The notes under the pieces: generated by a model
Told to the model about the DNA's origin: nothing
Database searches by the model: none
Seen by the model: the letters and a program-made list of their open reading frames with translations, nothing else
Assembly (NCBI GenBank): GCA_016794765.1
Contig: JAEUJG010000019.1
Coordinates: forward strand, 1-11,856
Reading direction: 5' to 3'
Origin: Spirochaetaceae bacterium
Lineage (GTDB): Bacteria; Spirochaetota; Spirochaetia; Treponematales; Rectinemataceae
DNA length: 11,856 nt
Made by a program: the position numbers and the translations under genes
Shown: one piece after another, positions 5,601-11,494 of the stretch
How positions within the stretch are numbered: the first letter of the stretch is position 1
Layout of the letters: the number at the start of each line of letters is the position of its first letter

Positions 5601-8387
5601 ACCGGTCGGTCCCTTTTCCCGGACAAGATCATCCTCTAGGTCATGGACGAATTCCCATCGACCGCCGTCCCGATCGACCTTCTCGAGGACGTTGCCCCAG
5701 TCGTCCACGACAAGGCTTTCCGTCGTTCCGTCCCCGAAGCGCCGGCGGATGAGGCGGCCGTCGGCATCATACTCGCACTCGACAGCGGCGCCTCCTCCCT
5801 CGCGGATCGAGACCGGAAGTCCCCGGTCGTCCCGCCGAAGCGCCATGACGAGCTTCCCGCCGCGTTCGATACGGACGATGTTCCCTCTGGAATCCCGCAG
5901 GTAGTTGGTGACGACTCCGTCCCTGTCGCGATGGCTCGTCTCGAGATCGCGGGCATCGAAGGTCCACGTCTCGAACCCGCCATCCTGCCAGTGGGCGGAC
6001 AGGAGGTTTCCGCGGCCATCGTAGCGGTACCGGACCAGGGTGACTTGGTCCCTCCGCTCGGCGAGATTGCCCTCCTCGTCGTAGGCGAGCTCCACCCAAG
6101 CTCCATTGGGTTTCGTCTCCCGCAGCGTCCGCATCCGGCCGTCATAGGCAAACTCGCGGATCGCTCCGGCGCGGTCGGTCCATCGGGCAAGACGGGCGGA
6201 AAAATCATAGGAGAAGCGCTCCGTCGCGCCGCTCTCGTCTTTCGTAGCCCCGACGACGCTCCTTCCGTCCACCACTTCGTAGCGTATGCTTCGGCTCGCT
6301 CCATCCGGCTTGACGATCCCCGTGAGGAGATCGCCTTCGTATTCGTAGGCGACAAGGTGACCGGAGGGATCCTGGAAGGCGGACAGCCTGCCAGCCGCGT
6401 CGTAGGAATAGCGCCAGGTTTTTCCTCCGGGTCCATCGACGCGACTCAGCCTTCCGCGCGCGTCGTACGTCAAGACCAGGCTCAAGGAGCCGGCCAATAC
6501 GCGCTCCGCGCGTCCTTCGCCGTCGCGCTCGAGGCGGATTTCGACGCCGTTGCGGTCGCAGACGCCGACGAGGAGGCCGGCGTGGTCGTAGCGATGGACG
6601 AGTCCATCCCTGCGGCGATGCTCGAAGCCCAAGGCCGACTCGGCGAGGATCCCTTCGCGCTCGGCGCGGTCGCCGACGGCTCGGTAGATTCCCGGGCCGG
6701 ACGGAAGAAAGACCAAGGGCAGGCCGCGCTCGTCCACGAGACAAAGGTTGCCCAGCCCGATGGCCTCCCACTCCGCCGTGCGGCCCGAAGCTCGAGAACG
6801 CGCGTTGAGCGCGCGCGCCTCCTTCGAGGCCATCGAGCGCTCCCGGGCATCCGCGAGCGAGGACCGGACCTTGAGCAGGATTGCACCGGACTCGTCGAGG
6901 CGATTCCGGGCGCTTTCAAGCTCGCTCAACGCGTTTGCCGTGACTCCGCGGCGGGCGAGCGCCCTGTCCAGCGCTGCCTTGGCCTTCGCCTGCAGGGCAA
7001 GGGCCTGGCGCGCCGCCTCGCCGCCGGAGGGAGCCAGGCTTCGGGCCAGGTCAGCCGCGGCCGCCGCGGATGCCGCCAGCGACCGCGCGGTCGAATCGGA
7101 GCGCTGGAGGCTTCCCCTCAGGCGATTCCGGACCTCCTCATGATTTCCCGGTTCTCCGAAACAGGCCGAATAGGTCTTGAGCGCAAGCGCATAAAGCGCA
7201 GAAGCGCTCTTTTCGGAAGCGACGGCCGCCTCGACAAGGCGCTCGCTTTCGGGATCGACGCCGCGCAAGATGGCGGAATCCAGGTTGAGCCGCCAGATCG
7301 AACCCATCGACTTGCCGACGGGATACTCCGAATCGTACCGGCGTTCGATGGAGAAATCGAGGTTGGCCAGGCGAAGAAGGATATCGGCTTCCTCATGCGA
7401 ATAACTTCCGGTGGCGGGACGCACCGGATCGCCGATCCGAGGCGCTCGGCCGGCATCCAGGAGGCAAAGGAGTTTTTCCTTGTTTTCCAGGAGCGCGAGT
7501 TCCGTCGCCGTTTTCGCCGCAGAAACCCTCCCCTCGGCTTCCTTGGCGGCGCCGGCGGCCGAGGTCGTGGAAGCGGAAAGCTCGGCAATCGCGAGAGGGG
7601 CCGGCAGGGGAAGCAGCGCGACCTCCTCGGCCAGGATCGCTTCGGCCCCCACTACTTGGGCTTCGATGTACGCAAGAGCCAAGGCTTCGGGCGGCGGTCC
7701 CGAGGGAGTCTCCGGCGGACTTTCGGGGCCGGGAGCGTCCGGAGGATCCGGCGGGGATTCCGTCCCCGGATCAGGCTCGGATTCGGGCGGGGCCGGAGGC
7801 GGAGGCGCGTCTCCTCCCGAATTGTGCACGAGGATGCCGTTGGCGAAAAAGTTGCGGTTCTTGAGGACCTGCATGACGTTGTAGGTGCGCACGGGCTCGC
7901 GCACGATTTCGATCGCCGAGAGTACGGTTTCCTCCACGCCGGGGGCCTCCCAGCGCAAGACCCGATCGCCTATCGCGAGCTGGCCGACCACGAGACCGTA
8001 CTCGCCCAGGGAGCGGTCGGGCCGGCAGGACGAATAGCCCTTGCCGACCACGTAATAGGGATGGTGGTTGGTGCACTGGGCGGAGGATCCGTCCGCGAAG
8101 GCGAGCCTGACCGTGTAGTCGTCACCCTGGCCGTCGTGCCAATCGGATTTGACCCAGGTGGCCGCTTGCGGCTCGGGCCGGCCGTTTCCGAGATCATAGG
8201 ACATGACGAGGTCGCCCTCCCGGATCGTCTCAATCGGGCGTTGTCCGCCGTCGCCCATGAGAATCAGCGTTCCGGCGACGAAGCACTCGGGGATGTCGGG
8301 CGAGCCGCCTCCGAGCGCGAAGGCTTTTCCGCAGGCCAAGGCCGCGAGGCCGAGGATGCTGGTTATATATCGCATATCGCGCCGCAT
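2160..8387 (-). CDS. Secreted RHS/YD-repeat polymorphic toxin with N-terminal Hint domain
   Basis: This 2075-residue protein is built in order as follows. Residues 1-24 are a Sec-type signal peptide (n-region MRRDMR, hydrophobic ITSILGLAALAC, AFA before the likely cut). Residues 35-189 are a Hint/intein-like domain. Residues 190-235 are a Pro/Glu/Asp/Ser-rich linker and 236-310 an Ala-rich helical stretch. Residues 319-372 are the RHS entry block (GDPVRPATGSY...FSIERRYDS), like DUF6531, and 375-537 an inserted Ala/Arg/Glu-rich helical segment. About 597-1817 holds roughly 45 YD repeats that would form the RHS cocoon. Residues 1818-1917 are the conserved RHS C-terminal core ending in DLLGL, and 1918-2075 a variable tip. 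The start ATG at 8385-8387 has AAGGAG 5 nt upstream; the open frame above it is a shadow of the C11 gene. An alternative start, Met5, is too far from the ribosome site. Cys19 (LAALAC) might instead be lipidated under relaxed spirochaete lipobox rules. The gene follows the C11 peptidase by 14 nt and overlaps the immunity gene. Confidence 0.93.
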   Translation of the reverse strand: MRRDMRYITSILGLAALACGKAFALGGGSPDIPECFVAGTLILMGDGGQRPIETIREGDLVMSYDLGNGRPEPQAATWVKSDWHDGQGDDYTVRLAFADGSSAQCTNHHPYYVVGKGYSSCRPDRSLGEYGLVVGQLAIGDRVLRWEAPGVEETVLSAIEIVREPVRTYNVMQVLKNRNFFANGILVHNSGGDAPPPPAPPESEPDPGTESPPDPPDAPGPESPPETPSGPPPEALALAYIEAQVVGAEAILAEEVALLPLPAPLAIAELSASTTSAAGAAKEAEGRVSAAKTATELALLENKEKLLCLLDAGRAPRIGDPVRPATGSYSHEEADILLRLANLDFSIERRYDSEYPVGKSMGSIWRLNLDSAILRGVDPESERLVEAAVASEKSASALYALALKTYSACFGEPGNHEEVRNRLRGSLQRSDSTARSLAASAAAAADLARSLAPSGGEAARQALALQAKAKAALDRALARRGVTANALSELESARNRLDESGAILLKVRSSLADARERSMASKEARALNARSRASGRTAEWEAIGLGNLCLVDERGLPLVFLPSGPGIYRAVGDRAEREGILAESALGFEHRRRDGLVHRYDHAGLLVGVCDRNGVEIRLERDGEGRAERVLAGSLSLVLTYDARGRLSRVDGPGGKTWRYSYDAAGRLSAFQDPSGHLVAYEYEGDLLTGIVKPDGASRSIRYEVVDGRSVVGATKDESGATERFSYDFSARLARWTDRAGAIREFAYDGRMRTLRETKPNGAWVELAYDEEGNLAERRDQVTLVRYRYDGRGNLLSAHWQDGGFETWTFDARDLETSHRDRDGVVTNYLRDSRGNIVRIERGGKLVMALRRDDRGLPVSIREGGGAAVECEYDADGRLIRRRFGDGTTESLVVDDWGNVLEKVDRDGGRWEFVHDLEDDLVREKGPTGLERVFTYSNRHDLVAVAEKDLLTGRGRRTSYAFDSRHLMVRSVDGTGTETVYRHDGEERLLEKTSAGILSTSYIYDGEGQVTGAFAGIAGEAEGYAERYAYDASGRVTRVVLPLDREIEYSYGSSGSPESVKDPLGGITGLRRSSTGRLLGLTSALGAELRIEYDAAGFPSRSVDGEGIAREYRFDQQGRLESMRDACGSLWSWGYDGEGRINQASLDGKSYRSYERDGLGRLLEVLGADGNPIETWSYANDRRSATRRDGGGIETRFEFDAWGRILREVDGEGRARSFDYDAEGRLLEVRDGYGRAERRDYDALGRLVARIDRSGGKTLYVWNHLGKLTRVETGGSIAWEGRYDAAGRLQWERSYPGTDRNYQYDRGDRIVGFTSAGVTMESLRYEDAGRSVYRRDARGSESRLGLDRNGRVIAEKGRGGAESGYRYDAEGRLLESRSFGGEVAGYEYDPFGRLLAVFGPNGKNQTYRYDAEGRLVEARAPSGRLVFEYDRGGRMVAAFDEAAGERIEYGYDRSGLRAWMKRGGKTLRYAYGLNGELVSLLEEGGATIRFAYDAVDREIRRDFGNGLRIETGYDAAGRVAFIRELQSRSGEILRAAGYVYDKDGRLAAEIDERARVRAYRYDPSGRLAEVVYPSDAGVMESDIEELERLGVKTSGGQLTEAWAPAAGLSEGLDRALKLAVGGRKAIGIGTGMAWFQQYSYDPGGNRLSKTTKAGRIDYAYGPEDELLQAGLSRLRYDEEGKLIERSELASTTRYYYDYGERATGFESIATDGETEKVRYEYDPFGRRAARIQTGRGGSRIVYDGLGLDEALILGLGENAEPEMGKKYEKATATYEGKYRFEGFAASSVRVGEASPTISTNLSVKGLAAAYTTEMDSRYLGHDRLGSVTTVADREGQSIDRIGYDAFGRLVDRRTESASPWTFIGKNYDAASRSCDFGIRDYVPGDGRFTTVDPIRDGTNWYSYCDSDPVNYWDLLGLEQAGYGPRPRVKQNDLRPEKPQGPCNFRSLVAVVEEESGVNFSLPEIRGIAMKLNTAKAMDLEKDYWVYDPIAVVREAAIAAGYPDARIEIGTKRNMSEIGAKYTIRYLDEHIQLGCSDGTLLWEPYRFFNKKTEKKYSGEAEMVRNVWIELNKEKMK
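2637..2936 (-). other. Conserved RHS C-terminal core ending in DLLGL, residues 1818-1917
   Basis: The block runs YLGHDRLGSVTTVAD, YDAFGRL, FIGKNYDAASRSCDFGIRDY, GRFTTVDPIRDGTNWYSYC, then DPVNYWDLLGL. This is the standard RHS-associated core that precedes the variable tip. In characterised RHS/TcC proteins two Asp residues at the DP...DPxG(L) motifs self-cleave the shell from the tip. Asp1892 and Asp1913 are both present, 21 residues apart. The second motif reads DLLGL rather than the commoner DPLGL, so the Pro is replaced. Self-release is likely but not certain. Confidence 0.88.
2937..6599 (-). repeat. YD-repeat array encoding the RHS shell, residues about 597-1817
   Basis: Tandem units of the form YxYDxxGRL recur about every 20-22 residues (LTYDARGRL, YSYDAAGRL, YRYDAEGRL twice, YEYDPFGRL, YVYDKDGRL and others), about 45 by my reading. 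At DNA level this shows as recurring gcgtcgta/gcgtcata words. Such repeats form a beta-strand spiral that encloses the toxin in solved Tc/RHS structures. Two stretches lack the repeat: bases about 3480-3680, including the segment with ESDIEELERLG and GGRKAIGIGTGMAWF, and about 2940-3170. Confidence 0.92.
6777..7265 (-). other. Helical insertion splitting the RHS entry domain, residues about 375-537
   Basis: The RHS entry block runs to IWRLNLDSAI (ending near residue 373) and appears to resume near residue 548 with NLCLVDERGLPLVFLPSG. Between them lie about 163 residues dominated by Ala, Arg, Leu, Glu and Ser (for example SLAASAAAAADLARSLAP and RQALALQAKAKAALDRALA). This composition suggests long amphipathic helices or a coiled coil. 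In ordinary RHS proteins these beta segments are close together, so I read it as an insertion. The exact limits are approximate. Confidence 0.6.
7683..7820 (-). other. Proline/acidic low-complexity linker, residues 190-235 of the RHS protein
   Basis: About 46 residues made mainly of Pro, Glu, Asp, Gly and Ser (APPPPAPPESEPDPGTESPP and onward) follow the Hint C-terminal HN|S junction directly. It is likely an extended, disordered spacer that holds the Hint domain away from the RHS shell. It may also serve as a protease-accessible or cell-wall-spanning segment. Confidence 0.75.
7821..8285 (-). other. Hint (intein-like/pretoxin-HINT) domain, residues 35-189 of the RHS protein
   Basis: The block begins CFVAGTLILMGDGG with a Cys35 nucleophile (bases 8283-8285). 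It continues with PIETIREGDLVMSYD, has the intein block-B motif T106-N-H-H109 in CTNHHPYYV, and ends with RTYNV...NFFANGILVHN. The end is His188-Asn189 followed by Ser190 (bases 7818-7826). These are the residues known in Hint domains to drive N-S acyl shift, transesterification and Asn cyclisation. At about 155 residues it is a mini-Hint with no visible homing endonuclease. Because position +1 is Ser, complete splicing is chemically possible, not only cleavage. It sits 10 residues after the predicted signal cleavage site, which is unusual for a toxin Hint. Confidence 0.88.
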
Positions 8388-8392
8388 TCCTT

Positions 8393-8398
8393 CTCCTT
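8393..8398 (-). promoter_or_regulatory. Ribosome binding site that fixes the RHS toxin start
   Basis: AAGGAG lies 5 nt before the ATG at 8385-8387, within the 14-nt gap after the C11 stop codon. It selects Met1 (MRRDMRYITS) over Met5, which would be 17 nt away. It also argues against the 240-codon open frame that continues upstream. Confidence 0.8.
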
Positions 8399-8401
8399 TC
8401 T

Positions 8402-9760
8402 CTAGAAGCGCTTGTACCAGAGGACGTCGAGGAGTCCCCCGCCGGCCGGGATGGAAGGCACCCAGGCGGAATCCCGGACGAAGGCCAGGGGATCGTCGAC
8501 CACGCCGTTCTTGAAATAGGCGGGATCGTGCCGGGCCATGACGTTGCCGTTTTGGTCGATTGGCGCCACGTGCAGGGCCAGGCCCGTGGCGCGCGGCGAG
8601 CCGGTTCCGCTGGTCCAGGAGAGGGCGACCGCCGTGTCGACGGCCGAGGCGAGCAGGGCGGCTTCCCCGTCCACCAGGCCGGGCAGGGCCGTCTTGATCG
8701 ATAGCGCCGCGTCCTTCAGGTCGACGAAGAGGTCCGAGGGGAAGACCGGGAAGTAGAAGTCCTCGGCGTCTTCGAGCAGCGCGTCCTTCGCGAGATCCCG
8801 CTGGAAGGAAGTTTCGATCGAGGAGGCGAGGCGCGAGCAGAACGCGTCCAGGGCCAAGGCCGCGTCCCCGATGCGGGAGAGCCGCAGGGCCGAAACGCAG
8901 GCTCCCGGTTGGGTCGCGTACTGGCCGGCATAAGAATCGACGAAGGCTCCGGCGAGAGCCCCGGGCCCGCGATCCGCGCCTTCGTGGAAGCGGCCGAGCG
9001 CGTCGCGGTAATCCCAACCGCAGCTCGGAGTCGGCCCTTCCGAGGCCACGAGATAGTCGGCGCAGTCCCTGAGCTCGTAGGCGATTTCCATCAGGGCTCC
9101 GAAGCAAAGATCGAGCCCGATGACGTCGAGGTCCTTCCCCCGCAGGGCCTTGCCCAAGGCGGCGGTATGGAGGATTCCCTTCGAGGCGTCGTCCGCGATG
9201 CTCCCTTTCCAGAGACCGTCCGCGTTCTCCAAGGCGCCGATCCTCGCCGACCGCCAGCCGGTCCCGTGGCCCCAGAGCACGAGGGCGTAGCGTTCCGCGG
9301 GGTACTCGCGCCTCGCGAAATCGATGAAGCGGGCCAAGGTTTCCGGCGAAGCCATGTCGAGCTCCGAAGCCTCGGTCGGGGAAAGGCCGAGTTCGGGGGA
9401 GGCAAGGCGCGTGGAAACGAGGCGGCCGTTCAGGCCTCCCTCGTCACTCTCGACGAGGTAGAGCCTCGTATCCGTCCAATCGCCGTCGCTCGCGTCGTAG
9501 CCCGGGCCGCGATCGACCAACACGAGCGAAACCGCGTCTGGAGACTGCGGCGCCGCCTCCAATTCATTGAAATCGACAAGCGCGGCGGACTCGAGATCGT
9601 TGTCTCCGCACAGGTGATACAACATGGTCCATCGCCGGCCTGGAGCGCCGGCCGGTCCGACCATCTCCACGGTCCTGACGGGATCCAGGGAGGGCGGGCA
9701 GGCTGTCGCTAAGACGAGGGACAGGAGTATGGCGGGCATTCCAAGGATACGCGCCCTCAT
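8402..9760 (-). CDS. Family C11 (clostripain-like) cysteine peptidase, lipoprotein
   Basis: This 452-residue product starts MRARILGMPAILLSLVLATAC with lipobox LATA-C21, so it should be a lipid-anchored surface or periplasmic protein. The fold opens with RRWTMLYHLCGDNDLESAA, matching the clostripain 'W..L.Y...DNDLE' signature, and has LVDFNELE. The catalytic dyad is visible: His165 in LVLWGHGTGW and Cys219 in DVIGLDLCFGALMEIAYEL. Family C11 enzymes typically cleave after Arg/Lys and mature by self-cleavage; whether that holds here is not visible. The start ATG at 9758-9760 has GGAGG 7 nt upstream and overlaps the preceding stop as ATGA. A longer open frame to 9952 lacks a signal peptide and is a shadow of the previous gene. 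It sits immediately upstream of the Arg-rich RHS toxin, so it may process or activate it, which is inference. Confidence 0.93.
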   Translation of the reverse strand: MRARILGMPAILLSLVLATACPPSLDPVRTVEMVGPAGAPGRRWTMLYHLCGDNDLESAALVDFNELEAAPQSPDAVSLVLVDRGPGYDASDGDWTDTRLYLVESDEGGLNGRLVSTRLASPELGLSPTEASELDMASPETLARFIDFARREYPAERYALVLWGHGTGWRSARIGALENADGLWKGSIADDASKGILHTAALGKALRGKDLDVIGLDLCFGALMEIAYELRDCADYLVASEGPTPSCGWDYRDALGRFHEGADRGPGALAGAFVDSYAGQYATQPGACVSALRLSRIGDAALALDAFCSRLASSIETSFQRDLAKDALLEDAEDFYFPVFPSDLFVDLKDAALSIKTALPGLVDGEAALLASAVDTAVALSWTSGTGSPRATGLALHVAPIDQNGNVMARHDPAYFKNGVVDDPLAFVRDSAWVPSIPAGGGLLDVLWYKRF

Positions 9761-10272
9761 GGCAAAACCTCCGCGGCCACGACGCCCGGCCGCAAGAACA
9801 ATTCCGCGCCGTCGCGCCAGACTCCGCCGTCCGAAAAGACGGCGCTCTCGATCCTGAGGCGCGCGGCGATGATTCCGGGATCGGGCTTGTAGAAAAAAAG
9901 CCGATCGAGATTCGCGAGGAAGCGTTTCTCCTCCCCGGCCGCGATGGTACAATCGAAGCTGTCAGAGGCATGGTTGCGGCCAAAGGCGGGAACCGGATCT
10001 CCCGCGGCGTCGTAGAGATCGAAGGAAACCACCAGCCCGACGATCGTCCGGCTTCCCTCGTTCCGCAGTTCGAACCGCAATCCGGCTCGCTCCTGGTAGC
10101 CTTCAAGCCGACCAAGCAAGAGGCTCGCGTCTCCGTAGGCGAAAGGGGGCGCTTCGACGCCAAGGAGATCGCAGGCGGTCGCGCAGGACACGACGCAAAG
10201 CAGGGCCGCGGAAAGGAGGAAGAGGGCCGAAAGCCGCGCGGGAAGGCGGCTGGAAAAATCCCTGACGCCCAT
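9757..10272 (-). CDS. Small lipoprotein with Ig-like/FxLYD-like domain, unknown function
   Basis: This 171-residue protein belongs to no family that I can name with certainty. The N-terminus (MGVRDFSSRLPARLSALFLLSAALLCVVSCATAC) is a long signal peptide with two possible lipobox cysteines, Cys30 (VVSC) and Cys34 (ATAC). Residues about 50-150 look like a beta-sandwich: LEGYQERAGLRFELRNEGS, TIVGLVVSFDLYDAAGDPV, then AAGEEKRFLANLD. This resembles the FxLYD/Ig-like pattern of 'change in residual structure' domains used in extracytoplasmic adaptor proteins. The ATG at 10270-10272 overlaps the upstream TAA by one base (TAATG), and its own stop overlaps the C11 start (ATGA). The ribosome site is weak, so translation probably depends on coupling. 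A structural or partner role beside the C11 peptidase is a guess. Confidence 0.85.
   Translation of the reverse strand: MGVRDFSSRLPARLSALFLLSAALLCVVSCATACDLLGVEAPPFAYGDASLLLGRLEGYQERAGLRFELRNEGSRTIVGLVVSFDLYDAAGDPVPAFGRNHASDSFDCTIAAGEEKRFLANLDRLFFYKPDPGIIAARLRIESAVFSDGGVWRDGAELFLRPGVVAAEVLP
9768..9772 (-). promoter_or_regulatory. Ribosome binding site that fixes the C11 peptidase start
   Basis: GGAGG lies 7 nt before the ATG at 9758-9760, inside the end of the upstream gene. It supports the start that gives a clean lipoprotein signal peptide, rather than an upstream in-frame start at 9952. Confidence 0.75.
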
Positions 10273-11000
10273 TACGGTTCCGCCCCCATCCGGCTTTGGC
10301 CGTCATTGGCCGGGTCTTGGGCCGCGCCGACCAAGACCTCAAGGCGCCGCTCCACGCCGGGATCGTCCCTGACGGAAAGGAAGCGTCCGAGGGCGGCGGC
10401 GGCGCGCCGCCAATCCCGAAGCCCGTATTCCGCGATGTCGGCCTCAAGAAGATCGCAAAAGGGATGGTCGACCCCGCCCGCGCGGAGGGCATCCAAGGCG
10501 GCCAAGGCTTCCTGGTGCTCGCCTGCCCTGTACCGCAAGGCAGCCATGAGGAATCTCGCCGCGGCCAGGCCCTGGTCCGCCTCGAGAGCCGCCGCGGCAA
10601 GGGCTCGGGATTCCGCTTGGCAGCCTTGGGAATGGAGCTCCAGCGATTCCGCGAGCAAATCCTCCCCGGAACGGAGGCGCGCATGGAGGACCTGGGAGCG
10701 GTCGGCGAAACGGAGTTCGGCGGAGACGCGCTCATAGCCGGGCTTGCTGAACTGGACCGTCGCGGAGGCGTCCGCGCGGGCGGGTGGCGGGAAAGCAAAG
10801 CGCCCCTGCGAGTCGCTCTCCGCGACCGGCCTGCCTTGGCACAGTATCGTCACGCCGCCGAGCGGCCGGCCGTCCTTGGCGTAGACCATGCCGTGGAGGG
10901 CTTCCCCGCTCCGAAAACCCAGAGGCCCGGCGGTCGCACAGGCGAATAGGAGCGCCAACATGCCGAGGAAGGGCAGTAATCGCGGTCCAAGGTGTTTCAC
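10272..11000 (-). CDS. Lipoprotein with carboxypeptidase-regulatory-like domain and TPR-like helices
   Basis: This 242-residue protein starts MKHLGPRLLPFLGMLALLFAC, a signal peptide with lipobox LLFA-C21. Residues about 33-108 form a CarboxypepD_reg-like beta domain: LHGMVYAKDGRPLGGVTILCQGRPV, ESDSQGRFAF, then VQFSKPGYERVSAEL. Residues about 112-225 are paired helices of TPR type, with LAESLELHSQGCQAESRALAAAALEAD and YRAGEHQEALAALDAL being the clearest units. Such proteins act as anchored scaffolds; no catalytic residues are apparent. The start is GTG at 10998-11000, overlapping the upstream TGA as GTGA, with GGAGG 7 nt upstream (11008-11012). It is part of the coupled run leading to the toxin. 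A role in assembling or holding a secreted partner at the envelope is inference. Confidence 0.87.
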   Translation of the reverse strand: MKHLGPRLLPFLGMLALLFACATAGPLGFRSGEALHGMVYAKDGRPLGGVTILCQGRPVAESDSQGRFAFPPPARADASATVQFSKPGYERVSAELRFADRSQVLHARLRSGEDLLAESLELHSQGCQAESRALAAAALEADQGLAAARFLMAALRYRAGEHQEALAALDALRAGGVDHPFCDLLEADIAEYGLRDWRRAAAALGRFLSVRDDPGVERRLEVLVGAAQDPANDGQSRMGAEP

Positions 11001-11494
11001 GGCCCTTCCTCCCAGACCAGGTTGAATCCTGGGCCTTCGGTCAAGGCGATGCCGTAGTCGGTCACGAGCGCCGGAAGGGCCGCGGAGGCGACCGGAATAA
11101 AGCGTCCGGAAACCATGCCTTTCAGGAAACAGCGAAGCTCGCCCTCGGCTTCGTAGCTTCCGACAAGACGAAAGGCTTCTTCCTTTTCCGCGGGCGGGAC
11201 AGCCGATGTGCGATCGAGTCTCGCGGGGAGGCTTGGGGGCCCGGACGGTGGCGGGGGTGCGAGCTCGGACGAAGGCGCCTTCGCGGGCCGCGGCGCGAGG
11301 CCCAGGGCGGCGCGGAGCCTGCTTTCATCAAGGATGAAGCTTTCAGGTCCGCCATCCTCGGCTAGCGGGGCCGAAATCCCGATTGGTTGGGGATCCACGA
11401 AATCCTGCGACCTGAAACCAAGAAGCAGGAAGGATGCGGAGAGGCCCAAACCCGAGAGCATCGCCGCGCGCGAAAATGAAAGCCTAGCGGGCAT
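10997..11494 (-). CDS. One-TM protein with proline-rich linker, GspC/PilP-like
   Basis: The 165 residues begin MPARLSFSRAAM, followed by a hydrophobic segment at residues 11-27 (AMLSGLGLSASFLLLGF) with no lipobox, so it is probably an inner-membrane anchor. A proline-rich stretch (about 67-101) leads to a compact C-terminal domain at 107-163: AFRLVGSYEAEGELRCFLKG, then GRFIPV, LVTDYGIALTEGPGFNLVW. The order TM, Pro-rich linker, small beta domain starting L-x-G matches the plan of GspC (type II secretion) and PilP (type IV pili). Sequence similarity is too weak by eye for a firm name. The ATG at 11492-11494 has GGAGG 6 nt upstream and overlaps the preceding gene by 11 nt. Following a PilO/GspM-like gene supports the secretion-apparatus reading. 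Confidence 0.8.
   Translation of the reverse strand: MPARLSFSRAAMLSGLGLSASFLLLGFRSQDFVDPQPIGISAPLAEDGGPESFILDESRLRAALGLAPRPAKAPSSELAPPPPSGPPSLPARLDRTSAVPPAEKEEAFRLVGSYEAEGELRCFLKGMVSGRFIPVASAALPALVTDYGIALTEGPGFNLVWEEGP

Noticed and set aside
2937..6599. The regularly spaced DNA words as a CRISPR-like array
   Set aside because: The periodicity is coding: it lies inside one continuous frame and reflects YD amino-acid repeats with degenerate DNA, not identical repeats with spacers.
5643..8405. A 920-codon open frame on the plus strand opposite the RHS gene
   Set aside because: It is a GC-rich antisense shadow of the RHS coding strand. Its product is compositionally odd with no recognisable domain, while the minus strand holds clear Hint and YD motifs.
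8388..9107. A 240-codon N-terminal extension of the RHS frame
   Set aside because: It overlaps the C11 gene in another frame, has Arg/Pro/Gly shadow composition, and the ATG at 8385-8387 has both a ribosome site and a signal peptide.
9761..9952. A 64-codon N-terminal extension of the C11 gene
   Set aside because: It would bury the lipoprotein signal, overlaps the upstream lipoprotein gene and lacks the GGAGG spacing that the ATG at 9758-9760 has.
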